From positions 1-50,804 of the forward strand of contig CAJAVP010000132.1 of assembly GCA_903945375.1 (NCBI GenBank): a DNA stretch of 50,804 bases. The letters run 5' to 3'. The first letter of the stretch is position 1. Each line of letters begins with the position of its first letter. This document shows, piece after piece, positions 17,858 through 26,062 of this stretch. The notes beneath the pieces are model-generated. The model saw only the letters and a program-made list of their open reading frames with translations. It was not told the origin of the DNA and did not search any database. This DNA is from an uncultured Methylococcaceae bacterium. GTDB lineage: Bacteria > Pseudomonadota > Gammaproteobacteria > Methylococcales > Methylomonadaceae. The position numbers and the translations under genes were made by a program.

Positions 17858-18833
17858 AATGCGGGTTGATTAAAAATTCAAACGCTAAATTGACCAATCG
17901 CCGCTGCTCGCTCGGATTAGATGATTGGTTGATCGTTTTTTTAGCGATTATTGGGATTTCATCGATCAGGTTAAAATACCAGCCGATGTGCTTACGGGCG
18001 ATTCTAACACCGCAAGTATCACCATAAAAACAATAGAGTTTATCCAAGTGGTCTAACAAAATCTGCTGTACTGTCACAACATCTGGTTTTTCTAGCCGCT
18101 CACCGGTATTTAAAAAATGATTAATCTGACTAAAAAGCCAAGGATTACCTTGCGCGGCACGACCAATCATCACGCCATCGACTCCGGTACTATCGAGAAC
18201 GTGTTTAGCTGACTCTGGCGAATCAATATCACCATTAGCAATCACCGGAATTGAAACGGACTGCTTCACTTGTTTAACCGTCTCATGTTCTGCTGATCCG
18301 TTAAATAAACACGCCCGTGTTCGCCCGTGTACCGTCAATGCCGCGATACCGGCTTGCTCCGCTAGGCGAGCGATACTAAGTGCATTACGATGGTCGCGAT
18401 CCCAGCCGGTACGAATTTTCAAAGTGACCGGCACAGCCACCGCATCAACGACGCTTTCTAATATTTCTTTGACCAAGGATTCGTTTTTTAAAAGTGCCGA
18501 GCCCGCCGCTACAGCGCACACTTTTTTGGCAGGACAGCCCATATTGATATCAATAATTTGAGCACCCCGCTGTACGTTTAATTTGGCTGCCGCTGCCATT
18601 TGCAACGCATTTGTGCCCAATATTTGCACGGAGCGAACCCCGGTATCTCCGCTATGATCGGCTTTCTGTAGCGTACGCTTGTGACTTTGCAACGCAGGAT
18701 TTGAAGACACCATTTCTGACACGGCTAAGCCTGCACCCAATTGCTTACATAGTTCACGAAAGGGCCGATCACTAATGCCCGCCATCGGTGCAAGAATCAA
18801 GTTATTGCTCAGTTGATAAGATCCTATCTGCAT
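17835..18833 (-). CDS. dusB: tRNA-dihydrouridine synthase DusB
   Basis: A 332-residue FMN enzyme that reduces specific uridines in tRNA to dihydrouridine. It has the Dus signature APMAGISDRPFRELCKQLGA near the N-terminus, the catalytic-Cys segment IDINMGCPAKKVCAVAAGSA at about residues 97-116, and the FMN-site VTLKIRTGWD, LTVHGRTR, VIANGDI and GVMIGRAAQGNPW motifs in order. It is cotranscribed with fis, which it overlaps by 23 bp. Confidence 0.96.
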   Translation of the reverse strand: MQIGSYQLSNNLILAPMAGISDRPFRELCKQLGAGLAVSEMVSSNPALQSHKRTLQKADHSGDTGVRSVQILGTNALQMAAAAKLNVQRGAQIIDINMGCPAKKVCAVAAGSALLKNESLVKEILESVVDAVAVPVTLKIRTGWDRDHRNALSIARLAEQAGIAALTVHGRTRACLFNGSAEHETVKQVKQSVSIPVIANGDIDSPESAKHVLDSTGVDGVMIGRAAQGNPWLFSQINHFLNTGERLEKPDVVTVQQILLDHLDKLYCFYGDTCGVRIARKHIGWYFNLIDEIPIIAKKTINQSSNPSEQRRLVNLAFEFLINPHCAYYGSN

Positions 18834-19061
18834 GACAACGCCGTGGGGACTTAGAAAAGGCTGGCTATCATACCGTATAATTTAACGCTGTCCAGTAACT
18901 ATCACGGACTTTTACACTGACTGACCGCCTTAAATTTAGCGTTAGATTAAAGCAAGCGCTTTCGCCTTGTCAGGCCGTAATGGATGCTTTCCTTGCACTT
19001 TCAGTAGCTTAAAAACGCGGCGATTATCAGGCGCTAAATATACCTCATAATGTGATTGTTA

Positions 19062-19077
19062 ATACTATATATCGTGG
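19062..19077 (+). promoter_or_regulatory. NrdR box 1
   Basis: ATACTATATATCGTGG matches the NrdR consensus ACACWATATATWGTGT at 13 of 16 positions. It begins exactly 31 bp upstream of the start of box 2, about three helical turns, which is the usual spacing of paired NrdR boxes. A plausible promoter overlaps it (TTGTTA at 19056-19061, TAACAT at 19078-19083). Confidence 0.8.
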
Positions 19078-19092
19078 TAACATATGAAAAAA

Positions 19093-19108
19093 AAACTATA
19101 TATAGTGT
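19093..19108 (+). promoter_or_regulatory. NrdR box 2
   Basis: AAACTATATATAGTGT matches the NrdR consensus at 15 of 16 positions and is nearly palindromic. It lies about 97 bp upstream of the nrdJa start codon. Together with box 1 it predicts repression of the operon by NrdR when dATP/ATP is high. Confidence 0.88.
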
Positions 19109-19204
19109 TTTTTAAAATGTCACATAAATAAGCTAACGCCCTGAATTTGTAGTTTATTTTGTACCTCACTCGCTAAATTTACTCACCCAACGCTAGGATC
19201 TTTC

Positions 19205-21355
19205 ATGTCCGTAAAACACCCAATGCCTGCAATTGCCATTACCGAAATTCCTTTCCAAGATGCCTCTATGGATATTTGGGATACCAAATACCGTTTGAAA
19301 ACCAAAGAAGGCAGTGCGATTGATATTAGCATTGATGAAACCTATCAACGGGTAGCCAAAGCCTTGTCCGAGGTGGAAAAAGGCAAGCACAAACAAGATC
19401 AACACTACGAGGCATTTTTGTGGGCGCTGCGCCAAGGCGTGATTCCAGCGGGACGTATTATCTCGAATGCGGGGGCTTTAGAGCATAAGCCCGCCACCTC
19501 AACCATCAATTGCACGGTTTCAGGTATGATTGCCGATTCAATGGATGATATCTTGCACAAAGTTCATGAGGCCGGTTTAACCTTAAAAGCGGGCTGTGGC
19601 ATTGGCTATGAGTTTTCAACCTTGCGGCCTAAAGATGCTTATGTTTCAGGCGCGGGGGCTTATACCTCAGGGCCGATGTCGTTTATGGATATTTACGACA
19701 AAATGTGTTTCACCGTTTCTTCGGCAGGTGGTCGTCGCGGTGCACAAATGGGTACGTTTGATGTATCACATCCGGATGTACTGGAGTTTATCCGTGCTAA
19801 ACGAGAAAACGGACGTTTGCGTCAGTTTAATTTATCATTATTGATTACCTCCGAATTTATGCAAGCGGTGGCTAATGACCAAATTTGGCCTTTATCCTTT
19901 CCCGTGACGGAAAAAGAAGCACGACTCGATCATCTGGATTTAAATGACCCAAGTCAAGTTATTTGGCGCGATTTTGCCAATAAAGAAACCTACCTAAGCA
20001 ATGACGAAGGCTTGGTCGCTTGCCGAATTACTAAAACCATACCGGCACGCCGCTTATGGGACATCATCATGAGCTCGACTTACGATTACGCTGAGCCGGG
20101 TTTTATTCTGATCGATAAAGTCAATGAAATGAATAATAACTGGTTTTGCGAGAAAATCCGCGCCACTAATCCTTGTGGTGAGCAACCCTTGCCGCCTTAT
20201 GGCAGTTGTTTGTTAGGCTCAATCAACCTGACTCGTTTTGTACAAAATCCATTTACAGACGCCGCCGTTTTTGACTGGGAGACGTACCGGAAAACCATCA
20301 AAATCTTTACGCGAATGCTGGATAATGTGGTTGAGCTAAATGGTTTACCTCTTGCCAAACAACGCGAAGAGATTATGAGTAAACGCCGTCATGGTATGGG
20401 GTATCTGGGCTTAGGTTCGACGATTACCCTACTAGGCATGAAATACGGCGATGCGCAGTCACTGGAATTTACCGAAGAAGTCACTAAAGTATTGGCGGTA
20501 GAAGGTTGGAAAGCCGGCCTGGAATTAGCTAAAGAAAAAGGCTCTGCACCGATTATGGAACAAGTCTTTACCGTCACGGGGGAGATGCTGCGTTTGCGTC
20601 CAGAAATGCTTGCGGATGGTTATAAAATTGGTAATGAAGTGACCGGTAAAGTATTACACACTAAATACAGTCGTTATATGCAGCAATTAGCCAACATTGA
20701 GCCGGAGTTAATCGCCCAATTGGCGGAAGTCGGGGCACGTTTTACCCATCATAGTTCTATTGCTCCCACCGGCACGATTTCCTTATCGCTTGCTAATAAT
20801 GCCAGTAATGGTATTGAGCCGAGTTTTGCCCACCATTATTCACGCAATATCATTCGTGCTGGAAAGAAATCCAAAGAAAAAGTCGATGTGTTCTCATTTG
20901 AATTATTAGCTTACCGACATTTCGTCAATGCCAATGCGATGCCTTATAGCGATGATCCCATACAGCAATTACCCGATTATTTTATTGCCGCCGATGATGT
21001 CACGCCAAAACAGCATGTAGATATTCAGGCAGCCGCTCAAAAATGGATTGATTCCTCTATTTCAAAAACCGCTAACGTTCCAACCGATTACCCTTATGAA
21101 GATTTTAAATTCATATACCAATATGCTTATGAGCAAGGCTTAAAGGGATGTACCACATTTCGATTTAATCCTGAAGTATTCCAAGGCGTTTTGGTTAAGG
21201 AATCTGATCTTGAAAATACTATTTATCAATTTACTTTAGAAGATGGCTCTGAGATTGAATTAAAAGGCAATGATGAGGTGGAATATGACGGTGAAATTCA
21301 TACCGCTGCCAATTTATTTGATGCGTTAAAAGAAGGTTATTACGGTAAGTTTTGA
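19205..21355 (+). CDS. nrdJ: Adenosylcobalamin-dependent ribonucleotide reductase, catalytic subunit NrdJa
   Basis: A 716-residue class II RNR catalytic chain that reduces ribonucleotides using a B12-derived thiyl radical, independent of oxygen. Motifs in order: VIPAGRIISNAGA, the reducing Cys in STINCTVSG, KAGCGIGYEFS, SSAGGRRGAQMG, the thiyl-radical N-x-C-x-E motif as NPCGEQPLPPYGSC near residue 323 with the second reducing Cys, and APTGTISLSLANNASNGIEP. It ends without the usual Cys-rich C-terminal tail. That tail is encoded by the next gene, so the enzyme is split as in Pseudomonas NrdJa/NrdJb. Two NrdR boxes precede it; no cobalamin riboswitch was recognised. Confidence 0.95.
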   Translation: MSVKHPMPAIAITEIPFQDASMDIWDTKYRLKTKEGSAIDISIDETYQRVAKALSEVEKGKHKQDQHYEAFLWALRQGVIPAGRIISNAGALEHKPATSTINCTVSGMIADSMDDILHKVHEAGLTLKAGCGIGYEFSTLRPKDAYVSGAGAYTSGPMSFMDIYDKMCFTVSSAGGRRGAQMGTFDVSHPDVLEFIRAKRENGRLRQFNLSLLITSEFMQAVANDQIWPLSFPVTEKEARLDHLDLNDPSQVIWRDFANKETYLSNDEGLVACRITKTIPARRLWDIIMSSTYDYAEPGFILIDKVNEMNNNWFCEKIRATNPCGEQPLPPYGSCLLGSINLTRFVQNPFTDAAVFDWETYRKTIKIFTRMLDNVVELNGLPLAKQREEIMSKRRHGMGYLGLGSTITLLGMKYGDAQSLEFTEEVTKVLAVEGWKAGLELAKEKGSAPIMEQVFTVTGEMLRLRPEMLADGYKIGNEVTGKVLHTKYSRYMQQLANIEPELIAQLAEVGARFTHHSSIAPTGTISLSLANNASNGIEPSFAHHYSRNIIRAGKKSKEKVDVFSFELLAYRHFVNANAMPYSDDPIQQLPDYFIAADDVTPKQHVDIQAAAQKWIDSSISKTANVPTDYPYEDFKFIYQYAYEQGLKGCTTFRFNPEVFQGVLVKESDLENTIYQFTLEDGSEIELKGNDEVEYDGEIHTAANLFDALKEGYYGKF

Positions 21356-21412
21356 TTAGCAACTAAGTACCTGATAAATTAGCTAATAACTTTTCTTTTC
21401 ATCCATTATGTC

Positions 21413-22126
21413 ATGACCCACACTATGAATTATAAAATAACAAAAAAAATTACCGGTTACAAAGTATTGACCGCTGAAGACAAATCCGTACCCGAAGAAA
21501 AGGCGAATGAGGTTAAAGTCGTTGATGTCGAAAGTATGCATGAAAATGTGGCAAGACCAGAAATTCTATTTGGCTCAACCTATAAAATAAAAACGCCACA
21601 ATCGGAACATGCCTTGTACATTACTATTAATGACATGATTTTGAATGAAGGTACAGAGCATGAAGAACGTCGCCCTTACGAGGTCTTTATTAATTCAAAA
21701 AACATGGAACATTTTCAATGGGTTCTCGCATTGACTCGGGTAATATCCGCCGTGTTTCGTAAAGGTGGTGATGCGTGTTTTTTAGTTGATGAGCTGAAAG
21801 CGGTATTTGATCCTAAAGGGGGGTATTTTAAAAAAGGCGGCGTATTTATGCCCTCTTTGGTCGCGGAAATTGGCTGCGCGATTGAATCACACTTAAAACA
21901 AATTGGCATGTTGCATGATAAGGAATTTGACGACCATCAAAAACAATTCTTACAAGCCAAACGCCGAGAATTTGAAGCGCTACATAGCCATAAACAAACC
22001 GGCTTAGATGAAAACAACGGCTTTCCTGCACAAGCCTTGTTATGTGCAAAATGCCAAACTAAAGCGGTCGTGTTAATGGATAGTTGCATGACTTGCTTAA
22101 ATTGCGGCGAGAGCAAATGCGGTTAA
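21413..22126 (+). CDS. Split class II RNR accessory chain NrdJb (TSCPD domain, Cys tail)
   Basis: A 237-residue protein 57 bp after nrdJa. The central region (TEHEERRPYEVFINSKN, GGDACFLVDELKAVFDPKGG) is the TSCPD-type domain found near the C-terminus of long NrdJ proteins. The C-terminus LCAKCQTKA...CMTCLNCGESKCG has the paired CxxC zinc-ribbon and terminal SKCG found at the end of unsplit NrdJ, which supplies the redox cysteines that re-reduce the active site. It is therefore the missing C-terminal part of the RNR. An alternative Met lies four codons downstream. No clear Shine-Dalgarno was seen. Confidence 0.9.
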   Translation: MTHTMNYKITKKITGYKVLTAEDKSVPEEKANEVKVVDVESMHENVARPEILFGSTYKIKTPQSEHALYITINDMILNEGTEHEERRPYEVFINSKNMEHFQWVLALTRVISAVFRKGGDACFLVDELKAVFDPKGGYFKKGGVFMPSLVAEIGCAIESHLKQIGMLHDKEFDDHQKQFLQAKRREFEALHSHKQTGLDENNGFPAQALLCAKCQTKAVVLMDSCMTCLNCGESKCG

Positions 22127-22132
22127 TGCCCT

Positions 22133-23026
22133 GTGCATAAAACAATGAATTGGCAGCCAATCCTTGAGCAAATCCATTTAATTACCGGACAAACCGTTAC
22201 GCAAGTAACGGCTTCGCGTTTGATGGGTGGCGATATTAGCGCCGCGTATCGATTACAAACGGAGCAATTCGTTTATTTCATTAAATTAAATCGTCCTGAG
22301 CAGTTCGCCATGTTTCAGGCCGAAGCCGCAGGATTACAACAGCTAGCCGCAACCCACACGGTGCGTGTACCTCAGCCGATGCTCTGCGCTAAAACAGATG
22401 ACTACGCTTTTTTGGTTTTAGAATTCATTGAATTGCACTCGCTAACCCCTCTTGCAGAACGGCTTTTTGGTGAACAATTAGCCTCTTTACATCAAATCGA
22501 ACACGCTTATTTTGGCTGGCATCAAGACAATACTATCGGCAGCACCGCACAAAACAATCCTGTCAGCCACGATTGGCCTCATTTTTGGCGAGATTGCCGG
22601 CTTGTCAGTCAATTAGCCTTAGCGGCAAAAAATGGTTATCGCGGTCATTTACAGGCGTTGGGGGAGCGCTTATGTGTTAAATTGCCTCTGCTCTTTGACG
22701 GGTATCAGCCTAAACCTTCATTACTGCACGGGGATTTGTGGTCAGGCAATGTGGCGATGGATTTGCAAGGTAATCCGGTACTCTTTGATCCCGCCTGTTA
22801 TTATGGTGATCGCGTTGTTGATATCGCAATGACGACATTGTTTAACCGTTTTGGCAACGGATTTTATGAAGCCTACCAAGCCACTTATCCTTTAGATGAA
22901 AATTCAAGCTTAAGAACAACACTTTATAATCTTTATCACATCTTAAATCACCTTAACCTATTTGGATCCGGCTATTTAAAACAAGCCGAGCGAATGATTG
23001 AGTCATTATTGGCTGATTTGGGTTGA
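22133..23026 (+). CDS. Fructosamine kinase family protein
   Basis: A 297-residue aminoglycoside-phosphotransferase-fold kinase of the fructosamine/ketosamine-3-kinase family. Visible features are the catalytic loop LLHGDLWSGNVAMD near residue 200, the metal-binding LFDPACYYGDRVVDIAM and the N-terminal GGDISAAYRL nucleotide segment. The family phosphorylates ketoamines on glycated proteins or free sugars as a deglycation repair step. The frame opens with GTG 6 bp after nrdJb. The internal ATG at 22145 gives MNWQPILEQI, which resembles family N-termini and may be the true start. It is probably cotranscribed with the RNR genes. Confidence 0.88.
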   Translation: MHKTMNWQPILEQIHLITGQTVTQVTASRLMGGDISAAYRLQTEQFVYFIKLNRPEQFAMFQAEAAGLQQLAATHTVRVPQPMLCAKTDDYAFLVLEFIELHSLTPLAERLFGEQLASLHQIEHAYFGWHQDNTIGSTAQNNPVSHDWPHFWRDCRLVSQLALAAKNGYRGHLQALGERLCVKLPLLFDGYQPKPSLLHGDLWSGNVAMDLQGNPVLFDPACYYGDRVVDIAMTTLFNRFGNGFYEAYQATYPLDENSSLRTTLYNLYHILNHLNLFGSGYLKQAERMIESLLADLG

Positions 23027-23142
23027 GTCGTTTTAATCTCTACGAAATGTTATGTGTTTATACTAGCCAGTAGGCACTAAATGACCTTAGCGTGACTGGC
23101 ATCCATGCCTTAACTATCGATTTTTCATCAAACACATAAGCT

Positions 23143-24162
23143 ATGAGAACCTATAAGTTTCCTGAACTTGAGCAATTGGAGCGCATCATTGATCAATTTG
23201 GTGATCTCGCGCAAACCGAAGTTATCGAACACATTCACTATAAACAACTGACATTTCCCATTCACTGCATCAGTATTGGCTCAACTAAACCCGATGCTCC
23301 CGTACTGGCTTTTTTTGGCGGGGTACATGGATTGGAAAAAATCGGCTCAGAAGTCATTATGACGTATATGCAAACTATTCGTCATTTGCTCGATTGGGAT
23401 GAAGAATTTTTGGCGCGTTTGGAGAAATCGCGATTGATTTTTGTACCTATTGTCAATCCCGTAGGCGTTTATCTCAGTAGACGCTCGAACGGCAATTGTG
23501 TCGACTTAATGCGTAACGCCCCCATCGAAGGCGAGGGAAATACGCGCCTATACAGTGGTCAGCGAATATCTCATTTTCTACCGTGGTTTCGAGGAAATAC
23601 AGAGATTATGGAAAAAGAGTCACAAGCCTTGTGTCAAGTCGTTGAGCAGCGGCTTTTCCCTGCTCCGTTATCCATCGCGTTGGATTTACATTCTGGATTT
23701 GGTCTTAAAGACCGCTTGTGGTTTCCCTACGCCTCACGCAAAACACCGTTTGCCGCTATCGCTGAAACTTTGGCATTAAAAGAACTGTTTGATCGGTGTT
23801 ATCAGCACCATGTTTATCGTATCGAACCGATGTCAGAAGAATATGTGATTAATGGTGATTTATGGGATTATTTGTTTAATCGCTATCTCGATCAAACACA
23901 ACGCCAAAGTTTATTTTTGCCCCTGACCTTAGAAATGGGCTCTTGGCTTTGGCTGCGTAAAAGTCCCGTGCATATGTTTTATCGGCATGGTTTTTTTCAT
24001 CCGATGTTACCGCATCGGCAACAGCGGGTTTTTCGCCGTCATCTGATGCTGTTTGATTTTTTACACCGCTCGTTACTCTCGCCGGATCAATGGGCATTAC
24101 TCGAACCCGAACAAAAAATCGCTAAACACGCAAAAGCAAGCGGATTATGGTATGGTAACTGA
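23143..24162 (+). CDS. M14 family zinc carboxypeptidase
   Basis: A 339-residue protein with the M14 metallopeptidase pattern. The zinc ligands HxxE appear as H62 and E65 in GGVHGLEKIGS, the third ligand His is in SIALDLHSGFG (about residue 183), and the catalytic Glu is in LTLEMGSW (about residue 263). Other features are IFVPIVNPVGVYLSRRSNGN and DLMRNAP, typical of the subgroup related to AstE/DUF2817 enzymes. No signal peptide is visible, so a cytoplasmic location is likely. The downstream alpha/beta hydrolase starts inside its last codons. The substrate is unknown. Confidence 0.86.
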   Translation: MRTYKFPELEQLERIIDQFGDLAQTEVIEHIHYKQLTFPIHCISIGSTKPDAPVLAFFGGVHGLEKIGSEVIMTYMQTIRHLLDWDEEFLARLEKSRLIFVPIVNPVGVYLSRRSNGNCVDLMRNAPIEGEGNTRLYSGQRISHFLPWFRGNTEIMEKESQALCQVVEQRLFPAPLSIALDLHSGFGLKDRLWFPYASRKTPFAAIAETLALKELFDRCYQHHVYRIEPMSEEYVINGDLWDYLFNRYLDQTQRQSLFLPLTLEMGSWLWLRKSPVHMFYRHGFFHPMLPHRQQRVFRRHLMLFDFLHRSLLSPDQWALLEPEQKIAKHAKASGLWYGN

Positions 24163-24931
24163 ACAGCCTACAAACTGGATTTTACTGCGAGGTTTAGCGC
24201 GAGAATCTGCTCATTGGGGAGAATTTCTACCCGCACTGCAACACGCTTTTCCAAACAGTACACTTCATCCATTGGATTTACCCGGGACGGGACAATACTA
24301 TCAAGCCACCAGTCCATCTAGCGTGGCAGCAATCACCGATAACTTACGGGCTCGCGTACTTGCTCAGGGCTTACTGGATCAATCGGTGGGAATTATTGCG
24401 GTTTCACTTGGTGCAATGGTCGCCTGGGATTGGCGGCAACGCTTTCCTGATGATAGCAGCGCTACGGTACTGATGAATACCAGTTTTGCTGGAGTGAGTC
24501 CGTTTTATCAACGGATGCGCTGGCAAAGTATTGCGAAATTTTTGAGCTTAATGGCACAACAGGATATTGCACGCCGCGAGACGGATATTGTTAGCTTGGT
24601 TAGCAATAATCCGGCAAACTATTCAAGGATTGCTGAACAATGGACGGCGATTCAAACACGGCGACCAATCAGCTTAACGAATAGCGTGCGTCAGATTATC
24701 GCGGCGGCACGTTTTCGACCTAGCCTGACGACCTCGCAACCGAATGTACTGCTGCTAAATAGCCAAGGTGATCGTTTAGTTGCCCCTATGTGTTCTGAAG
24801 CGATCAGCCAGCAATGGGAGCTCGAACTACACACCCATCCGTGGGCAGGACATGATCTAACGCTCGATGCCAGCGATTGGGTCATCGAGCAAATACAGCA
24901 ATGGCTATCGATGACACCATCCATTGCGTAG
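24152..24931 (+). CDS. Alpha/beta hydrolase
   Basis: About 259 residues starting at the ATG at 24152 (MVTEQPTNWILLRGL). An open frame extends further upstream to 24053, but that part lies within the M14 gene and is unrelated to the fold, so the internal start is preferred; it overlaps the M14 gene by 11 bp. The fold is seen in WILLRGLARESAHWGEFLPA, the oxyanion-side LDLPGTGQY, the nucleophile elbow AVSLGAM (Ser), NVLLLNSQGDRLVAP with the acid, and the terminal His in HPWAGHDLTLD. Substrate is unknown. It converges with the lipoprotein gene. Confidence 0.85.
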   Translation: MVTEQPTNWILLRGLARESAHWGEFLPALQHAFPNSTLHPLDLPGTGQYYQATSPSSVAAITDNLRARVLAQGLLDQSVGIIAVSLGAMVAWDWRQRFPDDSSATVLMNTSFAGVSPFYQRMRWQSIAKFLSLMAQQDIARRETDIVSLVSNNPANYSRIAEQWTAIQTRRPISLTNSVRQIIAAARFRPSLTTSQPNVLLLNSQGDRLVAPMCSEAISQQWELELHTHPWAGHDLTLDASDWVIEQIQQWLSMTPSIA

Positions 24932-24950
24932 TCACCCATGGCGTGAGCAA

Positions 24951-24972
24951 CAGTTTTGTAGCAATACAACTG
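24951..24972. terminator. Hairpin between convergent genes
   Basis: CAG plus TTGTA (24951-24960) pairs with TACAA plus CTG (24965-24972), with a small bulge and a GCAA tetraloop. It sits in the short gap between the convergent hydrolase and lipoprotein genes. The stem is weak and has no clean T-run. Confidence 0.3.
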
Positions 24973-24978
24973 CGTAAG

Positions 24979-25320
24979 TTATTTTGAACGCTTGGTAGAA
25001 TTGTAATTGAAAGAACTCACCACTCCGCGTTTGTCGAATTTGATAACCAAATCTTCCGTTTCACTGTCAGTAAATGCGTTATATCGATAATTGCCGTAAG
25101 TCCATGTTTTCAAGCCATTATCAATGCCAGTACGCCACGGATTACCAAAGGTTCTAAAAATATCATTTTCAGTGGTTTCTCCGATGCGGATGGTTTGAAC
25201 TTGACCGGCGGGGAACTCATGCCCCATTGACGCACAGCCAGAACCTAATAAACACGCCGACAACACCATGCTTTTAATGATATGTCGCGTGGATTTAACA
25301 GTAAAAAGGTTTAATTTCAT
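24979..25320 (-). CDS. SmpA/OmlA-like outer membrane lipoprotein
   Basis: A 113-residue lipoprotein. A positively charged N-terminus and hydrophobic stretch lead to the lipobox LLGSGC, so the mature protein should start at Cys 29. The rest matches the BamE/SmpA-type fold: IRIGETTENDIFRTFGNPW (the start-of-domain G-x-T-x-x-[ED] helix), then WTYGNYRY and LVIKFDKRGVVSSFNYN strands. It is not obviously BamE itself. It lies 25 bp downstream of cysZ and may belong to the mtnA-cysZ transcript. Its role in the envelope is unknown. Confidence 0.82.
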   Translation of the reverse strand: MKLNLFTVKSTRHIIKSMVLSACLLGSGCASMGHEFPAGQVQTIRIGETTENDIFRTFGNPWRTGIDNGLKTWTYGNYRYNAFTDSETEDLVIKFDKRGVVSSFNYNSTKRSK

Positions 25321-25345
25321 TTGGATTTTCCTTTAGTTAAAAACA

Positions 25346-26062
25346 TTATTCTTTATTTTCATGCACATAAATTGTAGCGCCGATAACAGCAGCAGGTGCT
25401 ACCACGATATTAAGCAGGGGTAAACTTAGCCCTAACATGGTCAAGCCGCCAAAACTCAATGCGCCTAAACGGATACTGCTGGCAATCTTTTTTTGTTCTT
25501 CAAATAACACCCCTTCATTTTCCAAAGGATAAGCAAAGTATTCCAACGCCATGCCCCACGCGCCAAATAATGCCCATAAAAAAGGCGCGGTCACATTGAC
25601 TCCTGGAATAATAAAGAGTATCAGCAAGGGCACTGCGCGACTGGCTAAATAAAAAAACCGTTTAAATTCTGCCGCCATCACTTTAGCAAGAGGTTGTTCT
25701 TCTGCAAGACTGTCGTGGCCAGCAATCAACAACCGCGTTTTGGCAGCCAATTTTCCATAAAAAGGCGCGGCAAGCAGGTTTGCCATCATCGTAAACGTAA
25801 AAAATCCGGCAATAAAAAAACAGATGAAAAATAATGGCCATAAAAGCCAGTCCAACCATTGTAACCAACTGGGTATAAATCGACTGATTAAGTCGTTCAT
25901 AAAATAATAACCCAGAGTCAAGGCGACACCGTATAACATCAGGTTGATAATAATTGGGATGATTAAAAAACGGCGTAAAGCAGGGCTAAGCAATAATCGT
26001 AGTCCTTGTATAAAATACCCCAAGGCCAGCACGGGGTTGTTGCTTTTTTTAGCCAAAATCAT
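25346..26062 (-). CDS. cysZ: CysZ/EI24 family membrane protein
   Basis: A 238-residue integral membrane protein of the EI24 (CysZ) family. The conserved N-terminal LGYFIQGLRLLLSPALRRFL and MANLLAAPFYGKLAAKT are present, with several hydrophobic helices (about residues 30-55, 68-95, 140-170 and 205-230). CysZ of E. coli is a sulfate channel. No sulfate-assimilation gene is in the window, so that role is inferred from family only. It overlaps mtnA by 4 bp and is probably cotranscribed with it. Confidence 0.87.
   Translation of the reverse strand: MILAKKSNNPVLALGYFIQGLRLLLSPALRRFLIIPIIINLMLYGVALTLGYYFMNDLISRFIPSWLQWLDWLLWPLFFICFFIAGFFTFTMMANLLAAPFYGKLAAKTRLLIAGHDSLAEEQPLAKVMAAEFKRFFYLASRAVPLLILFIIPGVNVTAPFLWALFGAWGMALEYFAYPLENEGVLFEEQKKIASSIRLGALSFGGLTMLGLSLPLLNIVVAPAAVIGATIYVHENKE

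Noticed and set aside
18834-19204. Possible cobalamin riboswitch before the B12-dependent RNR
   Set aside because: No B12-box-like sequence was seen; the region instead carries two NrdR boxes close to the start codon.
24053-24151. N-terminal extension of the alpha/beta hydrolase
   Set aside because: It is inside the M14 gene, is not hydrolase-like, and a good ATG occurs at 24152.
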